From: Paenibacillus cookii
GTDB taxonomy: Bacteria > Bacillota > Bacilli > Paenibacillales > Paenibacillaceae
Direction of reading: 5' to 3'
Assembly (NCBI RefSeq): GCF_018333375.1
Contig: NZ_BORW01000001.1
Location: 1 to 64,000 of the forward strand
DNA: 64,000 nucleotides
The notes beneath the pieces are model-generated. The model did not search any database, was not told where the DNA came from, and saw only the letters and a program-made list of their open reading frames with translations. Position 1 is the stretch's first letter, and every line of letters starts with the position of its first letter. The translations under genes and the position numbers were made by a program. Below are positions 42,133-51,127 of the stretch, in pieces.

Positions 42133-42800
42133 GCCTGCTTCACCCTTTCCACAAAAGCTGCAATTTTTTCGAGATCTTTCGTTCCGTTCGTTTCCACGCC
42201 GCTGGATACGTCGACGCCGTCCGGCGCATAATCCCGGACCAAACCCGCGACGTTGGAAGCGTTCAGCCCCCCTGCCACCAGCAGCGGAATTCCCTGCTTC
42301 CGGGTCCATTTTTGATATGCGGGGATTTTATCCCAAGCAAATGTGGTCCCCGATCCGCCGCCGTATTGGGGTTCGAACGTATCCAGCAGCAGCGCGTCGA
42401 CCGCCCCTGCATAGTCCTGAATAAGGATCGGATTCCCGTCCGATCGGTGCTGGGGCTCGACGGAGACGACTTTGAACAACTCCGCTTGAAAACGGTTTTT
42501 GACCTCCCGGCAAAAATCTGGGCTTTCCTGTCCGTGAAGCTGGATTACGTCCAGCGCGACGCGGGACATGACGTCCTCAAGCCGCTCCATGTCCGGATTG
42601 ACGAATACGCCTACGGTGCGCGGGGCGGGAAACCCCTCCCAAGCCTTGGCGGTTTCGGCCATCTCGGCTGCCGCGCCGGGCGTCACTTGCCGCCGGCTTT
42701 TGGCAAATACGAAGCCGATATAATCGATCGGCAGGTTATTCATAGATTTTAGCACTTCAACGCTTTGAAGTCCACAAATTTTTACCATCGTTTTGTTCAT
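42129..42800 (-). CDS. trpF: Phosphoribosylanthranilate isomerase
   Basis: A 223-residue TIM barrel. Opening [33 protein letters not shown], then [31 protein letters not shown] and the phosphate-binding [30 protein letters not shown]. Both starts (ATG 42800, ATG 42788) are possible; 42800 overlaps the trpC stop as ATGA with GGAGGAAGG upstream. Confidence 0.96.
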   Translation of the reverse strand: MNKTMVKICGLQSVEVLKSMNNLPIDYIGFVFAKSRRQVTPGAAAEMAETAKAWEGFPAPRTVGVFVNPDMERLEDVMSRVALDVIQLHGQESPDFCREVKNRFQAELFKVVSVEPQHRSDGNPILIQDYAGAVDALLLDTFEPQYGGGSGTTFAWDKIPAYQKWTRKQGIPLLVAGGLNASNVAGLVRDYAPDGVDVSSGVETNGTKDLEKIAAFVERVKQA

Positions 42801-43618
42801 GTTCGGTAAACGCCGCCTTCCTCCGTAACGGGGCCCATCAAATCCCGGACCGCAGCCCGCACGTCCTGCTGGCGCATGAAATACTCCCCGATAAGAACGC
42901 CTGTCGCCCCGGTATTCTTCAGGAACTCCATGTCGCTCACCCCGGAAATGCCGCTTTCGCTGATGACGGGCACGCTGTCCGGTACCAGCTTGCTCAGCGT
43001 CTCGGTGGTTGTCAACGAGGTTTCGAACGTATGCAAATTGCGGTTGTTGATGCCGATCAACGCTCCGTCCGCAAGGTCAAGCCGAAGCACCTGCTTCATC
43101 TCTTCCTCGCTGTGCACCTCGATCAGCGAATCGAGGCCTATGGAGGCCGCCGTTCTCATATACGATGAAATCTGTTCAGGCGTCAGAATGGCCGCGATCA
43201 GCAGGATCGCGTCGGCGCCGAGCAGCCGGGCTTCATAAATTTGAAGCTCGTCGATGATAAAATCCTTCCGGAGCAGCGGCAGGCTCACGGCCTCGCGCAC
43301 CGCCTGCAAATACTCCCCTTTGCCCTGAAAATACGGCTCGTCGGTCAGGACCGACAGGCAGTCCGCTCCCGCTTCTTCATAATCAAGCGCGATCCGGACC
43401 GGATCGAAATCGGGGCGGATCAGCCCTTTGGAAGGGGATGCCTTCTTCACTTCCGCGATGAGCCCCATGTCCCGCTTTCTCCCGGCCGTCAGCGCCCGCG
43501 CAAAACCTTTGGTCGCGGGCATGTTCGCAATGGCTTGCAGCGCATGGTCTACCGATAAACGTTCCGCCAGCTTGGCTGCTTCCTCCCGTTTCGTCACGAC
43601 AATTCGATCAAGATACAT
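42797..43618 (-). CDS. trpC: Indole-3-glycerol phosphate synthase
   Basis: A 273-residue TIM barrel converting CdRP to indole-glycerol phosphate. Signature: LIAEVKKASPSKGLIRPDFDPV, LLRKDFIIDELQIYEARLLGADAILLIAAIL, IGINNRNLHTFETSL and SESGIS. It overlaps trpD by 11 bp. Confidence 0.97.
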   Translation of the reverse strand: MYLDRIVVTKREEAAKLAERLSVDHALQAIANMPATKGFARALTAGRKRDMGLIAEVKKASPSKGLIRPDFDPVRIALDYEEAGADCLSVLTDEPYFQGKGEYLQAVREAVSLPLLRKDFIIDELQIYEARLLGADAILLIAAILTPEQISSYMRTAASIGLDSLIEVHSEEEMKQVLRLDLADGALIGINNRNLHTFETSLTTTETLSKLVPDSVPVISESGISGVSDMEFLKNTGATGVLIGEYFMRQQDVRAAVRDLMGPVTEEGGVYRT

Positions 43619-44648
43619 AACTCAGCTCTCCCGTCATTTGAATCAATTGCTGCAATTTAGCATAAGCACTTCCGTTATCGATCGCTTTCGCGGCGGCATG
43701 AACGCCTTCGGCGATGCTGTCCGCAAGGCCGGCCACATAAATGCATGCTCCGGCGTTGGCGAGCACAACGTCCCTGTACGGGCTTCGTTCGCCTTGAAGC
43801 ACGGACTCGACGATCCTGGCGTTTTGCAACGCGTCCCCGCCCAGAACGGCCTCCAGCGGATGCACATCGAGACCGAGATCGTGGGGGTGGATTTGGTAGG
43901 TCCGCACCACGCCGTCCCGCAGCTCCGAGACCTGGGTCGGCGCCGAAATGCTGATTTCGTCCAGCCCGTCGTGGCTGGTTACGACAAGCGCCCGTTTGGA
44001 GCCAAGCTCGCGAAGCACCTCCGCGATCGTTTCCGTCCGGTTGCGGTCGTAGATCCCGAGCAGCTGCCGATCCGCTCCGGCCGGGTTCGTCAGCGGCCCC
44101 AGCATGTTGAACACCGTCCGGACCCCAAGCTCCTTCCGCGGCACCGCCGCATGTTTCATGGACGGATGGTACAGCTGCGCGAACAAGAAGCAAATGCCGA
44201 TTTCATCAAGGCAGCGTTTCGCCTGCTCGCTGCTCAGATGAATATTCACCCCGAGCGCTTCGAGCACGTCCGCGCTGCCGGCGCGTCCGGAGGCCGAACG
44301 GTTTCCGTGTTTGGCCACGCGCACCGAAGCCGCGGAAGAGATGATGGCTGACGCCGTGGAAATATTGAATTTGTGGATGCCCGACCCGCCCGTTCCGCAG
44401 GTGTCCAGCAGCTTTTCGTTGTCCGCCTTGACCGTGCTGGCCACGTTCCGCATCGCTTCCGCGAAGCCCGTAATCTCATCGACCGTTTCGCCTTTGATCC
44501 GCAGCGCCATCAGCACCGCGCCGATCTGCGATTGCGTCACGCTGCCTTCCATAATGGACGACATCAGCTGCCGCGCTTCCTCGCGCGTCAAATCGCGCCC
44601 TTCGATCAACCGGTTTAAGCATGCAGGGATAAATCCGCCCGTACTCAT
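43608..44648 (-). CDS. trpD: Anthranilate phosphoribosyltransferase
   Basis: A 346-residue enzyme of the nucleoside phosphorylase fold. The PRPP motif is in LLDTCGTGGSGIHKFNIST, and KHGNRSASGRAGSADVLEALG and NMLGPLTNPA follow. Trp operon. Spaced 21 bp after trpE. Confidence 0.97.
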   Translation of the reverse strand: MSTGGFIPACLNRLIEGRDLTREEARQLMSSIMEGSVTQSQIGAVLMALRIKGETVDEITGFAEAMRNVASTVKADNEKLLDTCGTGGSGIHKFNISTASAIISSAASVRVAKHGNRSASGRAGSADVLEALGVNIHLSSEQAKRCLDEIGICFLFAQLYHPSMKHAAVPRKELGVRTVFNMLGPLTNPAGADRQLLGIYDRNRTETIAEVLRELGSKRALVVTSHDGLDEISISAPTQVSELRDGVVRTYQIHPHDLGLDVHPLEAVLGGDALQNARIVESVLQGERSPYRDVVLANAGACIYVAGLADSIAEGVHAAAKAIDNGSAYAKLQQLIQMTGELSYVS

Positions 44649-44669
44649 ACCTCATCTCCTCCTTCGGGT

Positions 44670-46226
44670 TTATGGCGTATATTCATAAAAATAATCCTGA
44701 TTCAGCTGCTCCGGCATCGCCTGATCGGCCTGCGGGAACATCGCTTCGGCCACGCGTATCGACTTCAGCAGGGCTTTCGCCTTGTTGAGCGTTTCTTCGT
44801 ACTCCCTCTCGGGCACCGAATCCCACACGATGCCCGCCCCGGCCTGAACGAACGCTTTTCCTTTGCGGAAAATGATCGTCCGGATCGTGATGCAGGAATC
44901 CATATTGGCGTTAAATCCGAGATACCCGATCGCTCCCGCATAAGCTCCCCTGGCTTCCCGCTCCAGTTCGGCGATGATCTCCATGGCCCGCAGCTTCGGA
45001 GCGCCGGAGACGGTTCCGGCCGGCAGGCAGGAAAGGAAAGCGTCAAAAAAGTCCTTATCGTCGCGAAGCGTGCCGGAAACGTTCGAGACCATATGCATGA
45101 CGTGGGAGTACCGTTCGATTTCCATGAACATGTCGCATTTGACCGTTCCGAACTTCGAGACGCGCCCCAGATCGTTGCGTCCCAAATCGACGAGCATCAA
45201 ATGTTCGGCGCGTTCCTTCTCGTCCGCCAGGAGCTCCCGCGCCAGCCGTTCGTCTTCGTGCTCGTCGCTCCCCCGCGGGCGCGTCCCCGCAATCGGCCTT
45301 GTCTCCACGCGGTCGCCTTCGACCTTGACCAGCGCTTCCGGCGACGTGCCGACGATGATCTCCTCATGCATTTTCAAGTAGTACATGTAAGGCGACGGAT
45401 TCAACGTCCGCAGCACCCGGTATACATGCAGCGGGGAAACTTCGGTTTCGATGTGGAAGCGCTGGGACAGCACCACCTGAAAAATGTCCCCTGCCCGTAT
45501 ATATTCCTGGGCGCGCTCCACGTTTGCCATATATTGCTCCTTGGTCATGTTCGATTTGATGTCGCCCAGCGGGATGTCTGCCGGAATCGGACGACCGTTC
45601 ACGTTCTCCCGCGGCCCATGGCTTTGCAGCTGCTCCGCGATTCGGTCCAGCTTCCCGTCGAGCTCCGCGTATTTGCGGCGGATGTCTTCATCCGTGTCGC
45701 CCGGGTTGACATGCACGTTGCCTACCAGCAAAATCTGCTGTTTCACGTGATCGAATACGATGACCGAATCGCAGAACATAAACCGGATGTCGTCCATGCC
45801 CAGGTCATCCACCGCATGCGCCGGCAGTTTCTCGTAATATTGCAGCAGATCGTATCCGAAAAATCCGATCGCCCCGCCCGTAAACGGCGGCAGCTCATCG
45901 TGCTTCGGGCTGCGGTACCGGCGAAGCAGCTGCTTCAGCTCTTCCACCGGCCTGCCCTTCATCGTTTCCTTGCTCCCTTGGCGCTCCAGCACGATTTCGC
46001 CCTTTTTGCCGTAAATCATCATAAACGGATCGGTGCCGATAAACGAATATCGCGCCCATCTGCTGCCGCCCTCCACGCTTTCGAGCAAAAACGCGCAGTC
46101 GCGCCCGGCGTACCGCTGGAAAATGCGGATCGGGGTTTCCATGTCGGCAAGCAGCCTTTTTACGACGGGGATCAAATTGTATTCGCGGGACAGCTTCAAA
46201 ACCTGTTCAACGCCCGGATTCATCAT
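44670..46226 (-). CDS. trpE: Anthranilate synthase component I
   Basis: A 518-residue chorismate-utilising enzyme. The N-terminal half has the Trp-feedback segment AFLLESVEGGSRWARYSFIG. The C-terminal chorismate-binding half shows LSQRFHIETEVSPLHVYR, GTSPEALVKVEGDRVETRPIAGTRPRG, DLGRNDLGRVS and SGAPKLRAMEII. No glutamine amidotransferase (trpG/pabA) is adjacent, as in B. subtilis, where pabA is shared with folate synthesis. First gene after the leader and attenuator at 46296-46636. Start ATG 46226 with AAGGAGGG about 10 nt upstream. Confidence 0.97.
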   Translation of the reverse strand: MMNPGVEQVLKLSREYNLIPVVKRLLADMETPIRIFQRYAGRDCAFLLESVEGGSRWARYSFIGTDPFMMIYGKKGEIVLERQGSKETMKGRPVEELKQLLRRYRSPKHDELPPFTGGAIGFFGYDLLQYYEKLPAHAVDDLGMDDIRFMFCDSVIVFDHVKQQILLVGNVHVNPGDTDEDIRRKYAELDGKLDRIAEQLQSHGPRENVNGRPIPADIPLGDIKSNMTKEQYMANVERAQEYIRAGDIFQVVLSQRFHIETEVSPLHVYRVLRTLNPSPYMYYLKMHEEIIVGTSPEALVKVEGDRVETRPIAGTRPRGSDEHEDERLARELLADEKERAEHLMLVDLGRNDLGRVSKFGTVKCDMFMEIERYSHVMHMVSNVSGTLRDDKDFFDAFLSCLPAGTVSGAPKLRAMEIIAELEREARGAYAGAIGYLGFNANMDSCITIRTIIFRKGKAFVQAGAGIVWDSVPEREYEETLNKAKALLKSIRVAEAMFPQADQAMPEQLNQDYFYEYTP

Positions 46227-46295
46227 TGGCCATATTCCCTCCTTCAGGTTGTAAGGACTTCATGTCAGCAGCGAATCGAGTTTTTTGATGTTGGA

Positions 46296-46327
46296 CAGCA
46301 AAAAACCCTCTACCGAAGTAGAGGGTT
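46296..46327 (-). terminator. trp operon attenuator terminator
   Basis: On the minus strand AACCCTCTAC and GTAGAGGGTT form a perfect 10-bp stem with a TTCG tetraloop, followed by TTTTTG. It lies in the trp leader about 70 nt before trpE, with no gene ending nearby. Its left arm CTCTAC can pair instead with GTAGAG in the TRAP site (46512-46517), so it is the expected off-state hairpin. Confidence 0.85.
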
Positions 46328-46476
46328 TGACGTTCATTAAGTATATGGAAAGAGGGGTCCGTCAGCAGATCGGCTTCAACGGCGCCTTGCGGATCTATTG
46401 CCTGCAATCGGGCAAAAAACCTTCAAGGGGCGTTAAAACGAATGCCCGACACGTTCCAAGTTGCGATTCATATGGA

Positions 46477-46524
46477 CTCGGCTCTTCTATACTCAACTCA
46501 GCTCAACTAAACTCTACTCGTCTC
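46477..46524 (-). promoter_or_regulatory. TRAP (MtrB) binding site in the trp leader: ten triplets
   Basis: Read on the minus strand, ten (G/T)AG triplets (eight GAG, two TAG) occur with exactly 2-nt spacers over 48 nt: GAG-AC-GAG-TA-GAG-TT-TAG-TT-GAG and so on. This is the recognised site of the tryptophan-loaded TRAP 11-mer, known from B. subtilis (11 triplets). The spacers are U/A/C-rich. Together with mtrB at 55039..55263 it makes TRAP control highly likely. Confidence 0.9.
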
Positions 46525-46530
46525 ATGATT

Positions 46531-46552
46531 AACCGGAATCTCCATCCCGGTT
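46531..46552 (-). promoter_or_regulatory. 5' stem-loop just upstream of the TRAP site
   Basis: AACCGGGA pairs with TTCCGGTT (8 bp with a G-U) around a TGGAGA loop on the minus strand. It sits 6 nt 5' of the first triplet. B. subtilis trp leaders have a 5' stem-loop that helps TRAP bind; equivalence is inferred. Confidence 0.55.
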
Positions 46553-46607
46553 CAATCCTGTTTCGGTTCCTGCAAAGGATTCCCTGTTGCCCGAACCGTT
46601 AACCTAC

Positions 46608-46636
46608 ACTATACAGGATGAAACCTGTCCTGGCAA
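46608..46636 (-). promoter_or_regulatory. trp operon promoter
   Basis: On the minus strand TTGCCA (46636-46631) and TATAGT (46613-46608) are 17 nt apart. Start near 46601 gives a ~375-nt leader before trpE. It lies just past the aroH stop. Confidence 0.7.
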
Positions 46637-46654
46637 GCATCCTTCCAAAAAAAG

Positions 46655-47029
46655 TTAGGATTTGGGAGCCGCCAGATCCGGGCGCAATCTTTGGGCCTCG
46701 TTCAAATACACGTGTTTCATTTCGCGTTGGCTTTTTTCGGTGTTCACCTGTACCATCAGCCGGATGCAGCGCGGAAGGCTGCCCTTCACCGGCACCTCCA
46801 CGGAACACATCAAGGGCACCATCTCCCAGCCTTCGAGCTCCCGGATCGCTTTGGCCGGGAAGGCCGCGTCCAGATCCTGGGTAAGCGTGATCCACACGCT
46901 GCAAATATCTTCGGGATCGATTTGGTTCCGCTCGACGATTTCGCGCATCAGAACGACGGTCTCGTCGAGAATTTCGCGCTCGTCGTTATGCCGGACGGTC
47001 GTGGCGCCCCTTATCCCTCTGTTACACAT
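46655..47029 (-). CDS. aroH: Chorismate mutase, AroH type
   Basis: A 124-residue monofunctional chorismate mutase making prephenate. It follows the B. subtilis AroH pattern: RGIRGATTV at the N-terminus, AAFPAKAIRELEGWEMVPLMC, CIRLMVQVNT, and a C-terminal HVYLNEAQRLRPDL segment. Active-site Arg residues (RGIRG, CIR) are present. Overlaps aroB by 8 bp. Confidence 0.95.
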   Translation of the reverse strand: MCNRGIRGATTVRHNDEREILDETVVLMREIVERNQIDPEDICSVWITLTQDLDAAFPAKAIRELEGWEMVPLMCSVEVPVKGSLPRCIRLMVQVNTEKSQREMKHVYLNEAQRLRPDLAAPKS

Positions 47030-48128
47030 TGGCTTTTCCTCCTTTTCTAAGCTGCTTCAGGATATCTCTGACCAGCTGTTGCGGAATATCCTTCACGATG
47101 CTGACGGAGCCGATGGCATCCGGTACGATGAATACCATCGTGTTTTCCTTGAACTTTTTGTCATGCATCATTGCTGCCATCAGCTCGTCTTCGCCCAAAT
47201 GGTCGGGCAAAATGACCGGCAAATTCAACGCTTTCAGCATGGCCGTCGTGTCTTCGTACAGCCCTGTGCCGCGGCCGAGCGCCTCGGCCAACAGGGCCGA
47301 GCCGGCCATCCCGATCGAAATGGCTTCGCCGTGAAGGAATTCGCCGTACCCGGCAACCGCCTCAATGGCATGGCCGATCGTATGGCCAAGGTTCAATATG
47401 GCCCGCAGACCGCCTTCGCGCTCGTCCTGGGACACCACCTCCGCCTTAATGGCCACCCCGCGTTCGAGACCGTACCCCAGCGCCTCCCGGTCGAGCGAAA
47501 GCAGTTCCTGCGCATAGTCTCTGCACCAGTAGGCGAATGCGGCATCCCGGATGAGCCCGTGTTTGACCATCTCCGCCAAACCCGCCGACACTTCGCGCGG
47601 AGGCAGCGTCATCAACGTGTCGAGGTCGTACAGCACGAACTCGGGCTGATGGAAGGCGCCGATCATGTTTTTCGCCAGCGGATGGTTCACGGCCACCTTG
47701 CCCCCGACGCTGCTGTCATGGGCCAGCACCGTGGTCGGCATTTGAATGAATGCGATGCCGCGCATATAGGTCGCGGCCACGAAACCCGCCAAGTCCCCGA
47801 CGACGCCGCCGCCGAGGGCAATGACCGAAGATTTGCGGTCCAAGCCGCCTTGGATGGCCGAAGTCATGACTTCCTCGAACACCTGCAGCGATTTGGAGCT
47901 TTCGCCCGATTTCACCACCGAGACGACCAGGCGAAAGCCGGCTTTCTCGAGCGTTGACTTCAGCGTATCCAGATGATGCGGGGCGACCTTGTCGTCGGTG
48001 ACGATCAGATGCGGGCTTTTGACGGACAAGCCGTGTTTGACCAGAAACGATCCCGCCTGCGGCAGCAGGCCGGTGCCGATATAAATCGGGTACGAGCGTT
48101 CTCCCAAATCCACATGTACCGTTCTCAT
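47022..48128 (-). CDS. aroB: 3-dehydroquinate synthase
   Basis: A 368-residue NAD- and metal-dependent shikimate pathway enzyme. It has ALGGGVVGDLAGFVAATYMRG, FIQMPTTVLAHDSSVGGKVAVNHPLAKNMIGAFHQP, and metal-ligand histidines in LGHTIGHAIEA and LHGEAISIGM. aroC, usually directly upstream in Bacillus, is missing; a promoter and terminator occupy that place. Confidence 0.96.
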   Translation of the reverse strand: MRTVHVDLGERSYPIYIGTGLLPQAGSFLVKHGLSVKSPHLIVTDDKVAPHHLDTLKSTLEKAGFRLVVSVVKSGESSKSLQVFEEVMTSAIQGGLDRKSSVIALGGGVVGDLAGFVAATYMRGIAFIQMPTTVLAHDSSVGGKVAVNHPLAKNMIGAFHQPEFVLYDLDTLMTLPPREVSAGLAEMVKHGLIRDAAFAYWCRDYAQELLSLDREALGYGLERGVAIKAEVVSQDEREGGLRAILNLGHTIGHAIEAVAGYGEFLHGEAISIGMAGSALLAEALGRGTGLYEDTTAMLKALNLPVILPDHLGEDELMAAMMHDKKFKENTMVFIVPDAIGSVSIVKDIPQQLVRDILKQLRKGGKANV

Positions 48129-48231
48129 ATTCGCAACACTCCGCTTGCGATGAAGTTAGAAATACTCATGTTGCTTTCCCCCTTTAAACTGTTAAACGGT
48201 AAACGGCTAAAATCCGATGATATCTTTGCCC

Positions 48232-48261
48232 ATTATAATATTTAACGGTAGGCCCTGTCAC
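48232..48261 (-). promoter_or_regulatory. Promoter of aroB-aroH
   Basis: On the minus strand GTGACA (48261-48256) and TATAAT (48237-48232) have an 18-nt spacer. It lies about 105 bp upstream of aroB, after the terminator of the preceding unit. Confidence 0.6.
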
Positions 48262-48333
48262 GCGTTGATTCAAAATTTGCCGCCAGAGCATGATCACGGT
48301 AATCTGTTGCCTGTAAATCCGCATACAAAAAAA

Positions 48334-48360
48334 GCCGGCCCTTTGAAATCAAGGGTCGGC
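48334..48360 (-). terminator. Terminator after the cheR-side unit
   Basis: On the minus strand GCCGACCCTT/AAGGGCCGGC (one mismatch) has a 7-nt loop and is followed by TTTTTTT. It begins 4 bp past the stop of the 60-codon ORF at 48364..48546. Confidence 0.8.
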
Positions 48361-48363
48361 GTC

Positions 48364-48546
48364 TTATTCTGCGCTGCTGCCGTTTGCGGTGAGTCTGCCG
48401 GCGGGCTTCGGGGCGTTCTCCAGGTTTTCCACGGAATCCCGCACCATCCGGCTTAGCCGGATATCTTCGATGCCCAGAATTTGCCCGCATTCCTGAATCG
48501 TAATAAACCCGCGGCGGTACGCGGTAATGACCTGGCGTTTGTCCAT
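48364..48546 (-). CDS. Small HTH-like protein of unknown function
   Basis: A 60-residue frame beginning MDKRQVITAYRRGFITIQECGQILG, which looks like a sigma region-4-like or MerR-type helix-turn-helix start, then a charged tail with Ala/Pro residues. GGAGG lies about 12 nt upstream and the stop is immediately followed by a terminator, so it is probably a real gene at the end of the ndk-cheR unit. I do not recognise its function. It stands where aroC would be expected. Confidence 0.6.
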   Translation of the reverse strand: MDKRQVITAYRRGFITIQECGQILGIEDIRLSRMVRDSVENLENAPKPAGRLTANGSSAE

Positions 48547-48633
48547 GAATGATACGAACCTCCACTTTTGTGAGTTCCCATGTCAATCATAGTATCGGTT
48601 TGAACCGGCCTTCATTATACCTGTTCTGGAACG

Positions 48634-49470
48634 TCAGCCTTTTTTCCGGTAAAAAAACGTTTCGGTCGGCTCGAGCCCGTATTGTCCCGGCGAAAAAATT
48701 TGCTCCGTGCTGCCGACGAACAAATACCCGCCCGGGCGGAGGGCTTCCGCGAATTTGTGGTACAGCTTGGATTTGGCTTCCTCCGTAAAATAAATCATGA
48801 CATTCCGGCAGACGATCAAGTCATGTCCCTTTTCGAACGGGTCAAGCAGCAGGTTTTGCTTGCGGAACTCGACCTTCTTTTTCAGCAGCTCGCTGAATTT
48901 GAACAGGGCTCCATCCTGCGTAAAATAGCGGGCGGCGACGTCCTGCGGCACATCCTTGAGGGATCGCTCCATGTAAAGCCCCTGCTTGGCTTTGGCCAAA
49001 GCGCCTTCATCGATGTCGGTCGCAACCAGCTTGGACGCATCCAGCAGGCCTTTGCCGTCGAGGATCATCGCAAGCGTATACGGTTCCTCCCCCGTGGAAC
49101 AGGCAGCGCTCCAAACCTTAAGCCCCCGCGGACTTCCGCCGGCCAGCTCGGGAAGGATGATGTCCCGCAAAACCTCCCAGCGGTTCGGGTTGCGCCAAAA
49201 TTCGGATACATTGATCGTCATCCGGTCCAAAAATTCATAAAACAAGGATTTGTCCTTGGAAAAAGCCTCGAAAAAAGCGGCGAAACTCGTGTAACCGTTT
49301 TTAACGCGGAGCGTGGTCAAACGGCGTTTCATTTGCGCTTCCTTATATTCCGACAGATCGATGCCGGTGCTTTTCTTTACGTTTTCGATGAACATCATAT
49401 AATCACGGTCCGGCAGGGAAATTCCGGCAGATTCCCCCCCGGTCGGCGGATACGGCTGTTTTACGTCCAC
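48634..49470 (-). CDS. cheR: Chemotaxis protein methyltransferase CheR
   Basis: A 278-residue protein-glutamate O-methyltransferase. An N-terminal helical CheR-N domain ([23 protein letters not shown]) is followed by the SAM domain with [19 protein letters not shown] and [17 protein letters not shown]. It methylates chemoreceptor glutamates. Overlaps ndk by 10 bp, as in the B. subtilis ndk-cheR order. Confidence 0.95.
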   Translation of the reverse strand: MDVKQPYPPTGGESAGISLPDRDYMMFIENVKKSTGIDLSEYKEAQMKRRLTTLRVKNGYTSFAAFFEAFSKDKSLFYEFLDRMTINVSEFWRNPNRWEVLRDIILPELAGGSPRGLKVWSAACSTGEEPYTLAMILDGKGLLDASKLVATDIDEGALAKAKQGLYMERSLKDVPQDVAARYFTQDGALFKFSELLKKKVEFRKQNLLLDPFEKGHDLIVCRNVMIYFTEEAKSKLYHKFAEALRPGGYLFVGSTEQIFSPGQYGLEPTETFFYRKKG

Positions 49471-49904
49471 GGCGAGATGGTCTTGTCGTATTCCACCAGT
49501 TCGTGCGCTTCAAAAAAATTCGCGATCTCGCGCGCGCTGCTTTCCGGGGAATCGGAACCGTGGATCAGATTATGCGGGGTGTGCGAAGCGTAATCGCCGC
49601 GGATGGTGCCCGGCTGCGCTTCCTTCACGTTCGTTTTCCCCATCAACATCCGCGACAGGGCGATAATGTCGTCGCCTTCCCATACCATGGCGAAGACGGG
49701 GCCGGAAGTAATAAAGTTGACCAGGTTATCGTAAAAATCCTTGCCTTCATGTTCGGCGTAATGGCGTTTCGCCTGTTCCTGCGACACTTGCACCAGCTTG
49801 CCTGCCACCATTTTGAACCCTTTGTCTTCCAGTCTTGCGATGATTTTGCCGATTAAACCACGTTGTACTCCGTCTGGCTTGACCATTAAAAAAGTTCGTT
49901 CCAT
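49461..49904 (-). CDS. ndk: Nucleoside diphosphate kinase
   Basis: A 147-residue enzyme that balances NTP pools. It shows [21 protein letters not shown] at the N-terminus, [20 protein letters not shown], and the phospho-histidine in [16 protein letters not shown] (about residue 115). Normal length. It lies between hepT and cheR. Confidence 0.97.
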   Translation of the reverse strand: MERTFLMVKPDGVQRGLIGKIIARLEDKGFKMVAGKLVQVSQEQAKRHYAEHEGKDFYDNLVNFITSGPVFAMVWEGDDIIALSRMLMGKTNVKEAQPGTIRGDYASHTPHNLIHGSDSPESSAREIANFFEAHELVEYDKTISPWT

Positions 49905-50020
49905 AAACTCACTCTCCTATTTTGACTCAAGTCGTAAGGTTAAGTATGGCAATCTTACAATATATAAAATCAGACTGATATTAACTTCGTCATACCTGCA
50001 ATGGAAGGCGGCAAGGTGCT

Positions 50021-50995
50021 TCAATAAGAGCGTTTGGTCACGAAATGGGCGATGTCCCTCAAATTTTTCTTCGTCCGGTTATCCGGGAGGCGCTCCAGCG
50101 CGCCAAGCGCTTTTTTTATGTAACGATCCGCCAAGGCTTCGGCCCGCGAAATGCCGCTGCTGGACTTGATCATCTGAATGGCCCCGGTCACGTCGCATTC
50201 CCCGTTGCGTTCGCGGATATAGCCGATTTCCCTGAGCAGGGGAGCCTTCAGCTCTTCGTCCTGGAGGGCAAAAATGACCGGCAGCGTAATGTTCCCCTGC
50301 CGGATGTCGCTTCCCGGAGGTTTGCCGATCTGTTTTTCCGTCCCGCACAGGTCCAGCAGGTCATCCTGGATTTGAAAGGCCATGCCGACGTTGTATCCGT
50401 AACGGTACAGCAAATTGGACACCTTCTCATCCGCGTCGGAAGCCACGGCTCCGAGCTGGCAGCTGACCGCGATCAGAAGGGCGGTTTTGCGGCGAATCCG
50501 CAGCAGGTAGCGGCGCACGCTTTGCTCGGTATTGAAAAAGTCGCGGATCTGCTCCATTTCGCCGATGGACATTTCGACCATCGCTTTGGACAGGATTTGA
50601 TGAATTTGCGGTTTTTCCAGCTGCGCTGCGATCATGAGAGCCCGGGCATAGATATAGTCGCCGGTGTACATCGCGATCCGGTTGTCCCATTTGGACTTGA
50701 CCGTCAACTCCCCGCGGCGGGTATCCGCGTCATCGATCACGTCGTCATGAACGAGAGAGGCCATATGGATCAGCTCCAGCGGCACCGCCACGTGCTTAAG
50801 CTTTTCCAAGTCGTAGTTTCCGAACTTCCCCCCCATCAGCACGAACACGGGACGCAGCCGTTTGCCTCCCGCCTTCAGCAGATGCATGGACGTTTCGTTC
50901 AGCAGCTGATGCTCTCCTTCGATGCTGCGAAAGAGCTCGTTTTCAATGTAGTTCATATCTTTTTTCAGTAAGCCGAATATGTCTAATCTTTTCAT
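50021..50995 (-). CDS. hepT: Heptaprenyl diphosphate synthase, large subunit
   Basis: A 324-residue trans-polyprenyl synthase. It has the first aspartate-rich motif DDVIDDADTRRG and the second DDLLDLCG, plus GGKRLRPVF. With HepS (53381..54247) it should form the heterodimer making the C35 side chain of menaquinone-7. In Bacillus hepT directly follows menG; here ubiA-like and ubiX-like genes lie between. Confidence 0.93.
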   Translation of the reverse strand: MKRLDIFGLLKKDMNYIENELFRSIEGEHQLLNETSMHLLKAGGKRLRPVFVLMGGKFGNYDLEKLKHVAVPLELIHMASLVHDDVIDDADTRRGELTVKSKWDNRIAMYTGDYIYARALMIAAQLEKPQIHQILSKAMVEMSIGEMEQIRDFFNTEQSVRRYLLRIRRKTALLIAVSCQLGAVASDADEKVSNLLYRYGYNVGMAFQIQDDLLDLCGTEKQIGKPPGSDIRQGNITLPVIFALQDEELKAPLLREIGYIRERNGECDVTGAIQMIKSSSGISRAEALADRYIKKALGALERLPDNRTKKNLRDIAHFVTKRSY

Positions 50996-51127
50996 TCCTT
51001 CACCCGTGTCAGCGTATTCTCAATCCGCATTTCCCTTTTGCAGCAGCAGAATTCGAGTTGTTTTCATGCAATAACCAGTTTTAGTTCATCATAGCACAGT
51101 TCATACGCAGATGACACTGTACCGGAT

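Noticed and set aside
40936..42309. Longer trpB frame with 59 extra N-terminal codons
   Set aside because: The extra residues are Arg/Gly-rich noise antiparallel to trpF codons; ATG 42132 gives the family start and overlaps trpF as ATGA.
45093..46340. 415-codon plus-strand frame opposite trpE
   Set aside because: Antisense to trpE and running through the trp attenuator; shadow frame.
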